Shown here: piece after piece, positions 7,741 through 16,727 of the stretch | How the letters are laid out: every line of letters starts with the position of its first letter | Position numbering within the stretch: the first letter of the stretch is position 1 | Source: Kutzneria kofuensis | Lineage (GTDB): Bacteria > Actinomycetota > Actinomycetes > Mycobacteriales > Pseudonocardiaceae | DNA: 64,000 nucleotides | Assembly (NCBI RefSeq): GCF_014203355.1 | Contig: NZ_JACHIR010000004.1 | Span: 1-64,000, forward strand | Direction: 5' to 3' | The notes under the pieces: generated by a model | Databases searched by the model: none | What the model was told of the DNA's origin: nothing | The model's input: the letters and a program-made list of their open reading frames with translations, nothing else | Made by a program: the position numbers and the translations under genes

Positions 7741-10700
7741 GGGCGTCGCGCACCAGGGCGGCCAGCGCGTCGACGGTCGGGTGGTCGAAGACCGCGCCGA
7801 TGCCGAACTCGATCTTGAACACGTCCCGGATGCGGCCCATCAGCTGCACCGCGCTCATCGAGTCGCCGCCGAGGTCGAAGAAGTCGCCGCCGGCGTCGAA
7901 CGACGCCACGCCGAGCACCTCGGCCCACAGCTCGCGTAGCCGATTCTCGACCGACTCCCCGTCGGGCGCCGGCACCGCCGCCACGGGCGCGGGCACGACC
8001 GGGGCGGCCGACGGCTTCGCGGCCGCCGCCAGCACCTGCGCCGGCGATGCCACCTCGGCCGCGCCGGCGTCGACGCGGGCCAGCGGCACCGGCGTGTCGT
8101 TCTCGAACGGCCGGACGAGCACATGTGCCGGCGTCCGGGCAGACAGCAGGTCCAGCAGGAGCCGGACGCCCTGCTCCGGGGCCAGGCCGCGGCCGGTGCC
8201 CGGCACGGGGGCGACCCGAGCCGGTGGCGCCTCCGGGGCGGTCGCCGGCGTCCGCGTGGCGAAGGAATGCCGGTCGGCCCGGCGCATGGTGAAGCCCTCG
8301 ATCTCGCCGATCACCGTGCCGTCCGGTCCGATCAGGTCGATGTCGCCGACGATCGTGCGGTCGGTGCCCTCCCGGCGGTGGATCCGGCTGTGCATGACGC
8401 CGGGCAGCGGCGCGTGCACCGTGAACCGGCGGTACATGAACGGCAGGTGCAGCCCGTCCTGGTCGGGGTCGCGCATGATCGAAGTAGCCAGGTCGAGCAG
8501 CGCGGGGTGCAGCGGGTGCACGGCCAGATCCGGCCGGAACGGCTCCGGCAGCGACAGGCTGACCAGCTTGGCCGACCCGGCCGCCCAGACCCCGGTCATG
8601 CTGTCCCAGCGCGGGCCGAGGTTGAACATGCGGGTGCTGGACATCACCACGTTCGGGATCTCCTGCTGGTCGAGCGCGGCGCGGACCTCGTCCACCGCGA
8701 CCGTGCGGCCCGACCCGGCCGCCCCGGCCGGCGCCGAGACGAATCCGCTGGTGTGGTCCTGCCACGGCTCGTCCGAGCCAGCCGCGCGGGAGGCGACGGT
8801 GAACCGGCGCCGGTCCCCGTCCTCGACGAACCGGACCCGGACCTCCTGCTCACGGCGCACCGCGAGCGGCTGGCCGAGCGTCACGTCCTCGAACACGACC
8901 GTGCCGTCCGGCCGGAGGTCGAACACCTCGCGGAAGGCGCGGATGACGAGGTCGAGCTGGCCGGTGCCGGGCAGCACCGGCCGGCCGTCCACGCGGTGCT
9001 CGTCCAGCGCCCAGCAGCGGTCCGGAGCCAGCGTGGTGAGGTGATCGCGGGTGCCGGCCGGCGGCTCGTCACCGGACGGGCCCACCAGCGCCTTCGCCAT
9101 GCCGACGGTGCGCCAGGCCGGCCAGCCGATGCTCAGCACGCGCTCGCCGCCCCGGCCCCACCGGCTGGCGGCGTACGCGTCGAGGAACGCGTTGGCCGCC
9201 GCGTAGTCGCCGTTGCCGACCATGCCGGCCAGCGCGGACCGGCTGGAGAAGGAGACGAGGAAGTCCAGCGGGGCCCGGCCGGCGAACGCCTCGGCCAGCG
9301 CCAGCACGCCCTGCACCTTCGGCCGGCAGACCCGCTGCACGTCGGCCCGGTCGCGGACGGCCAGCATGCCGCCGCCGGGCACGCCGGCCAGGTGCAGCAC
9401 GCCGTTGACCGGACCGAAGTGGGCGGTCGTGATGTCGAGCATGCGGGCCAGCGCCCGTGCGTCGGCGATGTCGCACGCGTGCACCCGCACCTGCGCGCCC
9501 AGCGCCTCCATCTCCGCGATCGCCGCCGCCGTGCCGTCCTCGTCGGACGGCAGGCCGGACCGCCCGGCCAGCACCAGGCGGGGCCGCAGCCCGGTGCCCG
9601 CCAGGCCCTTGGCGACCGCCACGCCCAGCCCGCCCAGGCCACCGGTGATCAGGTACACCCCGCCGCGGCGCAGCGAGGTCCCGTCGGGTCGGGGCTGCCA
9701 GGGCAGTTCGCGCGGCACCCAGCGCCGCCCGGCCCGCAGCGCGACGACGACCTCGTCGGGCTCGGCGCCGAGTTCGTCGACCAGGTCCTCCTCGCCGACC
9801 GGCGCGATGTCGAGCAGCCGGCAGGCCACGCCGGGCATCTCCGCGGCGAGCGTGCGCAGGTGCGCCGGCAGGACCGCCTTCGCCGGATGTGCGCCCTCAC
9901 CGCCGGAGACATCCACCGCACCGTTCGTCACGACGAGCACGCCGGGCAGCCGGCCGTCGGTGTCCGGCGCCGCGCCGGCCGCGTTGACCAGTGCCTGCAA
10001 CGAGTGGAACGCCAAGTCCAGTTGGGCGGTCGCGTTGTCGACGCCGACCGGCTCCCACTCGCCCAGCGCCCAGCCGTGCACCAGCAGTCGGGGCGAGCGG
10101 CCGGTCGCGGCCAGCGCGGCAACGACGGCCGCCAGATCCGCCTGCTCGCCCGGGCGGACGTGGAACTCGGTGTCACCGGCCACGAAGCCGCTGCCCGGCC
10201 GTACCCGGACGACCTGGTAGCCGCGTCGCTGCAGGGCCAGGACCAGGGGCAACGCCGTCGCCTGGTCCTCGGGCACCAGGGCGAGCGCGCACTGGCCCGT
10301 GGCCGGATCGACCGGCCGGCCCGCCCGCGCCCGTTCCGTCCAGGTGACGGTCGCATACGGCGACGCCTCCGCCGGCGTGCCGGTGGCCACCGGGACCGTA
10401 TCGTCCGATGTGGACGGTTCGGACTCGGTCGGCGGCTGGTACGGGGCGGCCGGTCCGGTCTTGGGGTCGATCCAGTACCGGCTGCGCTGGTACGGGTATC
10501 CCGGGACGGGCACCCGCCGCAGCGGCTCGTCCGGCCGCAGCGCCGCCCAATCCGGCTGCTGGCCCAGCTCCCACAACGCCGCGAGGGCGTCGAGGAACGA
10601 GCGTTCGTCGTCACGCACCGAGCGGTCGCCGCGCGGCAGCAACGCCCGCACCGTCGAGTCGCCCTGCCGCACCGCATCGTGCTTGCGCACCACACCCGTG

Positions 10701-13075
10701 AGCACCTGGTTCGGCCCGACCTCCAGCAGGACGTGCATGCCGCTGGCCACCGCCGAGCCGACCGCCTCGTCGAACCGCACCGGCTCGACCAGCTGGCGCG
10801 CCCAGAACTCGGGGTCGGTCGCCTCCGGCGCGGTCAGTTCCCGTCCGGTCGCCGCGGAGTACAGCGTGATCGCCGGCTCGTTCAGGGTCACCCCGTCAAA
10901 ACCGGCGACGAACGGCGCCACGGCGCCGCGCATGGCCTCGCTGTGGAAGGCGTGCGAGGTGGGCACGACGGTGACCGTCAGGCCGGCCGCCCTCAGCGCG
11001 TCCACTGCCGGCGTCGGGTCGGCGGGGCCGGCGAGCACCAACTGCTGGGGACCGTTCACCACCGCGACGGTGAATCCCTCGGGCAGCAGCGGGGTGACGG
11101 TGGCCTCGTCGGCCCGGACCGCGATCATGGCGCCGGCCGGCTGGTCCTGCATGAGCTTGCCGCGCAACGCGGTCAGCCGGAGCGCGTCCTCCACGCCGAT
11201 CACGCCCGCGACGGTGGCAGCGACCAGCTCGCCGACGCTGTGGCCGAGCACGGCCCGCGGCCGGATACCCGACTCGATGAGCGTCCGCGCGAGCGAGTAC
11301 TCCACGGCGAAGAGCAACGGCTGTGCGTACGCGGTGGGGCGCAACGCTTCGTCGTCGCCTTCCAGCCACAACTGCGCGAGCCGGGGGCCGTCGTCCAAAG
11401 CGGCCAGGCAGCGGTCCATCTCTGCGGTGAACACGGCGTTCTGCCGGTAGAGCCCGGCGGCCATCCGCGCGTGCTGGGAACCCTGTCCGGGGAACATGAA
11501 CACTACGTCACGGGGCAGCGGCGCCGTCTCGGGCGACCGCGCCAGCCGCAGTGCCTCGGCCGCCTCGGCCCGGCTGGCCGCCACCACCGCGGCCCGCACC
11601 GGATGGGCGGTCCGTCCCTGCTGCAGCGTCGCCACGGCGTCGGCGAACAGGTCGTCCGGCGCGTCGGCGAGGAAGTCCGCGAGCCTGGTCCGGCTCTCCT
11701 CGGCGGCCGCGGCGTTGCGCGCCGACCACACGACGATCCTCGGCCGGCCGCGGTCCGGCGTGCGCATCCGCGCCGGTCCCTCGCCGATCACCAGGTGCGC
11801 GTTCGCGCCGCCGACGCCGAACGAGCTGATCCCCGCGTACCGGGGCTTGTCCGGGTCGCGCGGCCACGCCCGCAGCTCACTGTTGACGTAGAACGGGGTC
11901 TTGTCCAACTCCAGCCGCGGATTGGGCTCGGTGAAGTTGATGCTCGGCGGCAGCTCCTCGGCGTCCAGCGCCATCGCCAGCTTGATCAGCCCGGCCACGC
12001 CGGAGGTGGGCACGGTGTGCCCGATGTTGCCCTTGACCGAGCCGATGCCGATCGAGCCGGGGGCCAGCTCACTGTCCGACAGCGACCGGTACGCCCGGTT
12101 CAGCGCCGTGACCTCGATCGGGTCGCCGACCGCGGTCGCCGTGCCGTGCGCCTCCACGTACGAGATGTCCGCGGGGGTCAGCCCGGCGACGCTCATCGCC
12201 TGGACGATCGCCGCCGACTGGCCGGTGACGCTCGGCGCGCTGAAGCTCATCTTGTCGCGGCCGTCGTCGTTCAGCGCGGTCCCGTGGATCACCGCGCGGA
12301 TGTGGTCGCCGTCGGCCACCGCGTCCGACAACCGTTTGAGGACCACCATCCCGGCGCCGTTGGTGAAGATGGTGCCGTTGGCCGCCGCGTCGAACGGCCG
12401 GCAGTGCCCGTCCCGCGACCGCACGCTGCCCGGTCCCCAGCGGTACCCGTGACCGTAGGGCAGCTCGACGTTCGCGGCACCGGCGAGTGCCATGTCGCAC
12501 TCCCCCATCACCAGCGACTGGCACGCCAGGTGCACCGCCACCAGCGAGCTGGAGCAGGCGGTCAGCACGGTCAGCGCCGGGCCGTGCAGGTCGAGGTTGT
12601 ACGAGGTGTAGGTGGTGATGTAGTCGGGGTTGTTGAACACCACGTTCGTCGCGTCGTGCTGCTGCAGGCGCCCGTTGATGTACAGGTCGGTGTACCGGGT
12701 CAGGCCGGTCGCCCCGAACACGCCCACGTCCCGGGTCATCGTGGTCGGGTCCAGCCCCGCGTCCTCGAGCGCGGCGTGGCTGACCTCCAGCGTCAGCTTC
12801 AGCTGCGGGTCGCTGAACCGCGCCTCGCGGGCCGTCATCCCGAAGAAGTCCGCGTCGAAGTCCCGCACGTGCGGGACCAGGCCCGCGGCCCGCACGTAGT
12901 ACTCGTCGGCCACTTCCGCCGGCGTCGCGCCCTCGGCGAGCAGCTCCTGCTCGGACAGCTGGGTGATGGACTCGGTGCCCGCTCGGAGGTTGCGCCAGTA
13001 CTCCCGGGCGTCCCGCGCGCCGGGCAACCGGGCGCCGACGCCGATGATCGCGATCGCCTCGAGGGAATCGTCCAC
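7730..13075 (-). CDS. Type I polyketide synthase, one module: KS-AT-KR-DH-ACP
   Basis: 1781 residues from the GTG at 13075 (VDDSLEAIAIIG); the frame stays open upstream to 13270 but only the GTG abuts the KS start. KS (~1-430) has Cys174 in TACSSS, EAHGTATAVGDP and KGNIGH. AT (~525-830) has GQGSQ, the nucleophile GHSVG (~S613) and HAFH (~708-711), the signature for malonyl-CoA. KR has TGGLGGLG (~1144-1151), Tyr ~1291 and Asn ~1295 and lacks the LDD motif of B-type KRs. A DH-like domain follows with HRVDGRPVLPG (His ~1360) and HPALLD (Asp ~1528). The ACP has GGDSM (Ser ~1739). DH after KR reverses the usual order. There is no thioesterase and no docking helix that I recognise. It is coupled to the LanB-like gene. 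Confidence 0.93.
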   Translation of the reverse strand: MDDSLEAIAIIGVGARLPGARDAREYWRNLRAGTESITQLSEQELLAEGATPAEVADEYYVRAAGLVPHVRDFDADFFGMTAREARFSDPQLKLTLEVSHAALEDAGLDPTTMTRDVGVFGATGLTRYTDLYINGRLQQHDATNVVFNNPDYITTYTSYNLDLHGPALTVLTACSSSLVAVHLACQSLVMGECDMALAGAANVELPYGHGYRWGPGSVRSRDGHCRPFDAAANGTIFTNGAGMVVLKRLSDAVADGDHIRAVIHGTALNDDGRDKMSFSAPSVTGQSAAIVQAMSVAGLTPADISYVEAHGTATAVGDPIEVTALNRAYRSLSDSELAPGSIGIGSVKGNIGHTVPTSGVAGLIKLAMALDAEELPPSINFTEPNPRLELDKTPFYVNSELRAWPRDPDKPRYAGISSFGVGGANAHLVIGEGPARMRTPDRGRPRIVVWSARNAAAAEESRTRLADFLADAPDDLFADAVATLQQGRTAHPVRAAVVAASRAEAAEALRLARSPETAPLPRDVVFMFPGQGSQHARMAAGLYRQNAVFTAEMDRCLAALDDGPRLAQLWLEGDDEALRPTAYAQPLLFAVEYSLARTLIESGIRPRAVLGHSVGELVAATVAGVIGVEDALRLTALRGKLMQDQPAGAMIAVRADEATVTPLLPEGFTVAVVNGPQQLVLAGPADPTPAVDALRAAGLTVTVVPTSHAFHSEAMRGAVAPFVAGFDGVTLNEPAITLYSAATGRELTAPEATDPEFWARQLVEPVRFDEAVGSAVASGMHVLLEVGPNQVLTGVVRKHDAVRQGDSTVRALLPRGDRSVRDDERSFLDALAALWELGQQPDWAALRPDEPLRRVPVPGYPYQRSRYWIDPKTGPAAPYQPPTESEPSTSDDTVPVATGTPAEASPYATVTWTERARAGRPVDPATGQCALALVPEDQATALPLVLALQRRGYQVVRVRPGSGFVAGDTEFHVRPGEQADLAAVVAALAATGRSPRLLVHGWALGEWEPVGVDNATAQLDLAFHSLQALVNAAGAAPDTDGRLPGVLVVTNGAVDVSGGEGAHPAKAVLPAHLRTLAAEMPGVACRLLDIAPVGEEDLVDELGAEPDEVVVALRAGRRWVPRELPWQPRPDGTSLRRGGVYLITGGLGGLGVAVAKGLAGTGLRPRLVLAGRSGLPSDEDGTAAAIAEMEALGAQVRVHACDIADARALARMLDITTAHFGPVNGVLHLAGVPGGGMLAVRDRADVQRVCRPKVQGVLALAEAFAGRAPLDFLVSFSSRSALAGMVGNGDYAAANAFLDAYAASRWGRGGERVLSIGWPAWRTVGMAKALVGPSGDEPPAGTRDHLTTLAPDRCWALDEHRVDGRPVLPGTGQLDLVIRAFREVFDLRPDGTVVFEDVTLGQPLAVRREQEVRVRFVEDGDRRRFTVASRAAGSDEPWQDHTSGFVSAPAGAAGSGRTVAVDEVRAALDQQEIPNVVMSSTRMFNLGPRWDSMTGVWAAGSAKLVSLSLPEPFRPDLAVHPLHPALLDLATSIMRDPDQDGLHLPFMYRRFTVHAPLPGVMHSRIHRREGTDRTIVGDIDLIGPDGTVIGEIEGFTMRRADRHSFATRTPATAPEAPPARVAPVPGTGRGLAPEQGVRLLLDLLSARTPAHVLVRPFENDTPVPLARVDAGAAEVASPAQVLAAAAKPSAAPVVPAPVAAVPAPDGESVENRLRELWAEVLGVASFDAGGDFFDLGGDSMSAVQLMGRIRDVFKIEFGIGAVFDHPTVDALAALVRDARAV

Positions 13076-13309
13076 AGCCAAGCCCCATTCCCCATCGTCC
13101 TCATGCGACAGCGGGGTGATCCGGCCGTGCGGGCGACGAACCGCGGCCGCCGAGGTCGACGCCGTCCGTTCCCGCGCGACGGCGCCGCACCCGTACGGAC
13201 CGGACACCACTACCCAGTGCCGCATCCCGTAGGTCTCGAACCCCGACCCTATACAAGCCCCTCGCAGCAAAGGGAAAACGCGCTGTCCCCAAAAAAAATG
13301 ACAGCGCCG

Positions 13310-13621
13310 GCTTCGTACCCGCCTCGGCGAGGGGCGCGAGCAGGCGGTCGTAACCCGCTCCGAACTCCTCCACGGGGATCACCTGCCCTTCGGGTCCAGC
13401 GTGTGCCAGCCCATGTCGTCGACCCCGACGAGGATCGACACCACGTCCGGGCCCCGGAAACCCCAGGCCCGCCCGGCGACCTCGGCGGCGACGCGGGTCT
13501 TGCCGGCCCCCGCCGGTCCCGTGACCAACACGAGCCCACCCCGGCCGGCGCGGGCGCGATCCAGTGCGGCGCCGAGCTCGGTGAGCACGGCACTACGGCC
13601 GGTGAACGGAAGCGCCTCCAC
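13310..13621 (-). pseudogene. Gene debris: AAA-ATPase regulator N-terminus joined to an SGNH-hydrolase fragment
   Basis: From the ATG at 13621 about 50 residues look like the start of a LuxR/LAL-type or AfsR-type ATPase regulator: FTGRSAVLTELGAAL, then Walker A GPAGAGKTR. Around 13460 the reading changes to a segment resembling block III of SGNH/GDSL hydrolases (PDVVSILVGVDDMGWHTLDP). Near 13383 this stops, but it resumes in another frame as QVIPVEEFGAGYDRLLAPL, which matches the same hydrolase family. So two unrelated truncated genes appear joined, with a frameshift. A run of eight A's near 13291 follows. None of it can make a working protein. It lies between the PKS and the GH15 gene. Confidence 0.6.
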
Positions 13622-13711
13622 CGTCGATCCTCTCGCCGCCGTCGAGCGTAGGCGCGATCCGCCGCCGCGGCACCGTGGCCGCGCCGGTTTCGAGTGGGCG
13701 GACGAGCGCGT

Positions 13712-15640
13712 TCAGGTTTTCGGGTTCACGACAACCCCCGCGGTCTCTTTCCGCGCCGGTAAGGCTGACGGATCGTCCGCCACGGCGGTCGGGCGCGTCG
13801 ATGCCGCAGGTGGGTGGAGGTCCAACTGCCGGTCGAGAGTGATGGCGGCGTCGATGAGGGCGAGGTGGGTGAACGCCTGGGGGAAATTGCCGATCTGTTC
13901 GCCGGTGAGGGCGATCTCCTCCGAGTACAGGCCGAGGTGGTTCGCGTAGGTGAGCATCTTCTCGAAAACGACGCGGGCCTTGTCGAGCCGGCCGGCGCGC
14001 GCGAGGGAGTCGACGTAGGCGAAGGTGCACAGGGAGAACGTGCCCTCCGAGCCGCGAAGCCCGTCCGGTGAGGCCGCGGGGTCGTACCGGTACACCAGAC
14101 TGTCGGTGACGAGCTCGCGGTCCATCGCGTCCAACGTGGACAGCCACATCGGGTCGGTCGGGGCGATGAACCCGACCGCGGTCATCCGCAGCAGCGACGC
14201 GTCGAGCACATCGGTCTCGTAGTGCTGGCGGAACGCCTGCCGGCTGGCACTCCAGCCTCGATCCATGACCTGGTCGTAGATCGCGTCGCGCTGCTCGCGC
14301 CAGCGGTCCACCGGGGCCGGTCGTCCGTGTTCGGTGGCGAGCCGGATGCCACGATCGAGTGCCACCCAGTTCATGAGCCGGCCGTAGGTGAAGTCCTGGC
14401 GTCCGCCCCGGGTCTCCCAGATGCCTTCCTCGGCCTGATCCCAGTTCTCGCTGACCCAGTTCAGGATGTCGGACACCACCCGCCATCCGTGGTGGCCGGT
14501 GAGGATGCCGTGCCGGTCACCGACCCAGATGCTGTCGAGCGCCTCGCCGTAGATGTCGAGCTGCAACTGGTCGGCCGCGTCATTGCCGATGCGGACCGGC
14601 GCCGAGCCACGGTAACCCTCCCAGTCGGCAAGGATTTCCTCGGTGAGATCCGAGGAACCGTCGACGCGGTACATGACCTTCAACGGCCGGCCGGCACCGG
14701 CCTGCTCGTCGACACGGTGCGCCAGCCAGCGTCCCAGGGCGGCGGCTTCCTCGGAGAAACCGAGCCCGAGCAGCGAGTAGACCGAGAACGACGCATCCCG
14801 GACCCAGGTGTAGCGATAGTCCCAGTTCCGTTCACCGCCGATCTGTTCCGGCAGTCCCGCCGTGGGCGCGGCCACGAACGCGCCGCTCGGCGCATAGGTC
14901 ATCAGCTTCAGCGTGATCGCGGAGCGGTTCAGCGCCTCGCGCCACCTGCCCCGGTATGTCGACCGGCCGATCCACGACTTCCAGAAGTCCACCGTCTCCT
15001 CGAGCAGCCGCCACGCCTCGGCCACCGGGATCTGACGGATCGGGCCGGCGACCCCGGTCTCCAGCACCAGACCCCGCGTCAGCCCGGCTCGCAGGGTGGC
15101 CTCCCCGTGCACGTTGCCGTGGTCGTCCACACGCGCCCGTGCGAGGTACTCGTCCTCGGGATCCCTGATCAAGTTCGCCGTCATCGACGTTCCGGTCCTG
15201 CCCTCGAAGACCGCGCCGTCCGGCATCAGCCGCGTCTCGTGCGGCTCGCGTCCGTAATCGAACCGCGGCGCGATGTCGAAGGAGAAGGTCATCTCCCCAC
15301 GGACACAGCGCAGCAACCGAACCAGCTGGTGGCGAGCCGTGGCCACCGTGCCGGTGACCGGCATGAAGTCGATGACCTCGCCCACCCCGGCCTCGGTCAT
15401 GAAGCGGGTGACCAGAACCGCGGTGTCCGGGTAGTAGAGCTGCTTGCTGGTGAACACCTTGACGGTGGGACGGATCCGGCAGTGCCCGCCGCGACGCTGG
15501 TCGAGCAGGGCCCCGAAGGTGCTGGGCGAGTCGAACCGAGGGGCGCAGAACCAGTCGACCGTGCCATCGGTGGCCACCAGCGCGGAGGTCTGCAGGTCGC
15601 CGATGAGGCCGTGGTCGGCGATCAGCGGGTAGTCGGACAT
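13712..15640 (-). CDS. Glycoside hydrolase family 15 (trehalase/glucoamylase-like)
   Basis: 642 residues, cytoplasmic (no signal peptide). The ATG at 15640 is chosen because AAAGGA lies ahead of it and because MSDYPLIADHGLIGDLQTSALV is the normal start of this family. The N-terminal beta-sandwich is followed by an (alpha/alpha)6 barrel. Signature segments are NWDYRYTWVRDASFSVY, EEGIWETRGG with a likely catalytic Glu, and GSEGTFSLCTFAYVD near the C-terminus. Actinobacterial and mycobacterial members of this group are usually trehalases that give glucose from trehalose; glucoamylase or isomaltose activity is the alternative. It is followed (minus-strand order) only by debris, and the membrane-protein gene lies 166 bp upstream, so it may be monocistronic. 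Confidence 0.9.
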   Translation of the reverse strand: MSDYPLIADHGLIGDLQTSALVATDGTVDWFCAPRFDSPSTFGALLDQRRGGHCRIRPTVKVFTSKQLYYPDTAVLVTRFMTEAGVGEVIDFMPVTGTVATARHQLVRLLRCVRGEMTFSFDIAPRFDYGREPHETRLMPDGAVFEGRTGTSMTANLIRDPEDEYLARARVDDHGNVHGEATLRAGLTRGLVLETGVAGPIRQIPVAEAWRLLEETVDFWKSWIGRSTYRGRWREALNRSAITLKLMTYAPSGAFVAAPTAGLPEQIGGERNWDYRYTWVRDASFSVYSLLGLGFSEEAAALGRWLAHRVDEQAGAGRPLKVMYRVDGSSDLTEEILADWEGYRGSAPVRIGNDAADQLQLDIYGEALDSIWVGDRHGILTGHHGWRVVSDILNWVSENWDQAEEGIWETRGGRQDFTYGRLMNWVALDRGIRLATEHGRPAPVDRWREQRDAIYDQVMDRGWSASRQAFRQHYETDVLDASLLRMTAVGFIAPTDPMWLSTLDAMDRELVTDSLVYRYDPAASPDGLRGSEGTFSLCTFAYVDSLARAGRLDKARVVFEKMLTYANHLGLYSEEIALTGEQIGNFPQAFTHLALIDAAITLDRQLDLHPPAASTRPTAVADDPSALPARKETAGVVVNPKT

Positions 15641-15806
15641 GGTTCTCGTGTCCTTTCGGTTCGCTGCCGGAAAACCGCGTCGATGGGGAAAGATTGCGGA
15701 GAGCGCGCTTCGGGCCAGTGTCGAAGTGGCATCACCACGGCACCTCACCCGGGGGAGATGAGACCGGACAGTGTCCAGCTGGGCGAGATGGACCGCTCCG
15801 CGCCCT

Positions 15807-16307
15807 TCAGTGCAGGTGAACCAGAACGAAGTTCTTCATCAGGATCATGACCACGCCGAGCAGCCCGGCCGCACACGTCGCCCCGATCAGCTTCGGCCCA
15901 CGAAGCCGGGCGACCCGTGCGGCCGACCACGCGTGGTACACCAGCAGCACGACCGCCGCGGCGAGCCCGGCGTTGGCCGCGGTCACCGGCGAGGCGCCGG
16001 CCAGCCGGACCAGCAGCAGCACGGCGAGCGGGACGTAGGAGGCCGTCACCATGGGCCAGGTGGCGCGCAGCTCCGCGACAACCTGCGCCGTCCCGGGGAA
16101 CTTTCCGTCGTGGACGTGCGCGCCCAGCAGTTCCGCGTATTCCTCGGCCGTCCAGTAGACCAGGAGCGTGACCACGACCGCGACCGCGAGGGGCAGAGTG
16201 GGCAGCTGCCCGCCCGCGGCGGTCAGGATGGCCGCGGTGACGATCGCTCCGTAGATTCCCGCCGCCCGGCGCCGCCCCGCGATCCGTTCAGCCGTTTGAT
16301 CGGCCAC
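15807..16307 (-). CDS. Small multi-pass membrane protein of unknown function
   Basis: 166 residues from the GTG at 16307, which has a near-perfect AGGAGG 6 bp upstream. Four hydrophobic stretches can be seen: GIYGAIVTAAILTAAG, LPLAVAVVVTLLVYW, ASYVPLAVLLLVRLAG with the following AANAGLAAAVVLLVYHAW, and a C-terminal GATCAAGLLGVVMILM. A conserved-looking EEYAELLGAHVHDG segment lies between helices 2 and 3. I do not recognise a named family. It sits upstream of the GH15 gene on the same strand with a 166-bp gap, so a functional link is not shown. Confidence 0.7.
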   Translation of the reverse strand: MADQTAERIAGRRRAAGIYGAIVTAAILTAAGGQLPTLPLAVAVVVTLLVYWTAEEYAELLGAHVHDGKFPGTAQVVAELRATWPMVTASYVPLAVLLLVRLAGASPVTAANAGLAAAVVLLVYHAWSAARVARLRGPKLIGATCAAGLLGVVMILMKNFVLVHLH

Positions 16308-16621
16308 GTGTCGCCTCCTCTGTCCGAAGTGGACGAATAGCGATGGAGGCTCGGTCCGGGACACGAATGTCGCCGGCGGGTCCCCACCGCCCGGTGTGAC
16401 CGTGGGCCCGAGGCTCCTTCACGGGTGCGAGGCTAGGGCGGCGGCACCGCGCCCTGCTCATCCCGGCGGGGTGGCCGGAACGGCGAGTTCCTCATCCGGC
16501 CGGGGTGATACGACTTCCGCCCGGTTGAGTTCTCGAGGCCCGTCAAGACTCGTGGGTAGGGTATTTCGAACGCTTCGACGCCGCTCGAATCGAGGTCCGC
16601 ACAGTGTGGCCGGCCCGAGGC

Positions 16622-16651
16622 TTGACCACCCACCACACCGGAACTTACTGT
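16622..16651 (+). promoter_or_regulatory. Sigma70-like promoter of the double-GH43 gene
   Basis: TTGACC at 16622-16627 and TACTGT at 16646-16651 are separated by 18 bp. This predicts transcription from about 16658, just ahead of the palindrome at 16666-16685. The preceding stretch 16308-16621 holds no gene that I can support. Confidence 0.5.
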
Positions 16652-16665
16652 CAACGTGCCCTCCA

Positions 16666-16685
16666 TTGTGTTAGCGCTAACACAA
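16666..16685. promoter_or_regulatory. Perfect 20-bp LacI-type operator
   Basis: TTGTGTTAGCGCTAACACAA is a perfect palindrome centred on the CG step typical of LacI/GalR-family operators. It lies 43 bp ahead of the GH43 start codon, just downstream of the predicted transcription start, where a bound repressor would block transcription. No LacI-family gene is in the window, so the regulator is encoded elsewhere. Confidence 0.75.
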
Positions 16686-16727
16686 CGGCATCCCGCGGGC
16701 GGTTCGGCGAGAAGAAAGACGACAACG

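Noticed and set aside
13076-13270. N-terminal extension of the PKS to the ATG at 13270
   Set aside because: The 65 extra residues have no similarity to PKS docking domains and lack helical character; the GTG at 13075 sits right at the KS start.
8123-13651. Very long plus-strand reading frame opposite the PKS (about 1840 codons)
   Set aside because: Product is low-complexity (R, G, H, A, V) with no domain, and lies exactly antisense to clear KS-AT-KR-DH-ACP motifs. It is an effect of high GC at third positions.
5400-13700. RiPP precursor peptide for the LanB-like protein
   Set aside because: Short frames in and around this region are shadows of large genes, and none has a leader-core layout, a ribosome site and free space. 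A precursor left of the window cannot be excluded.
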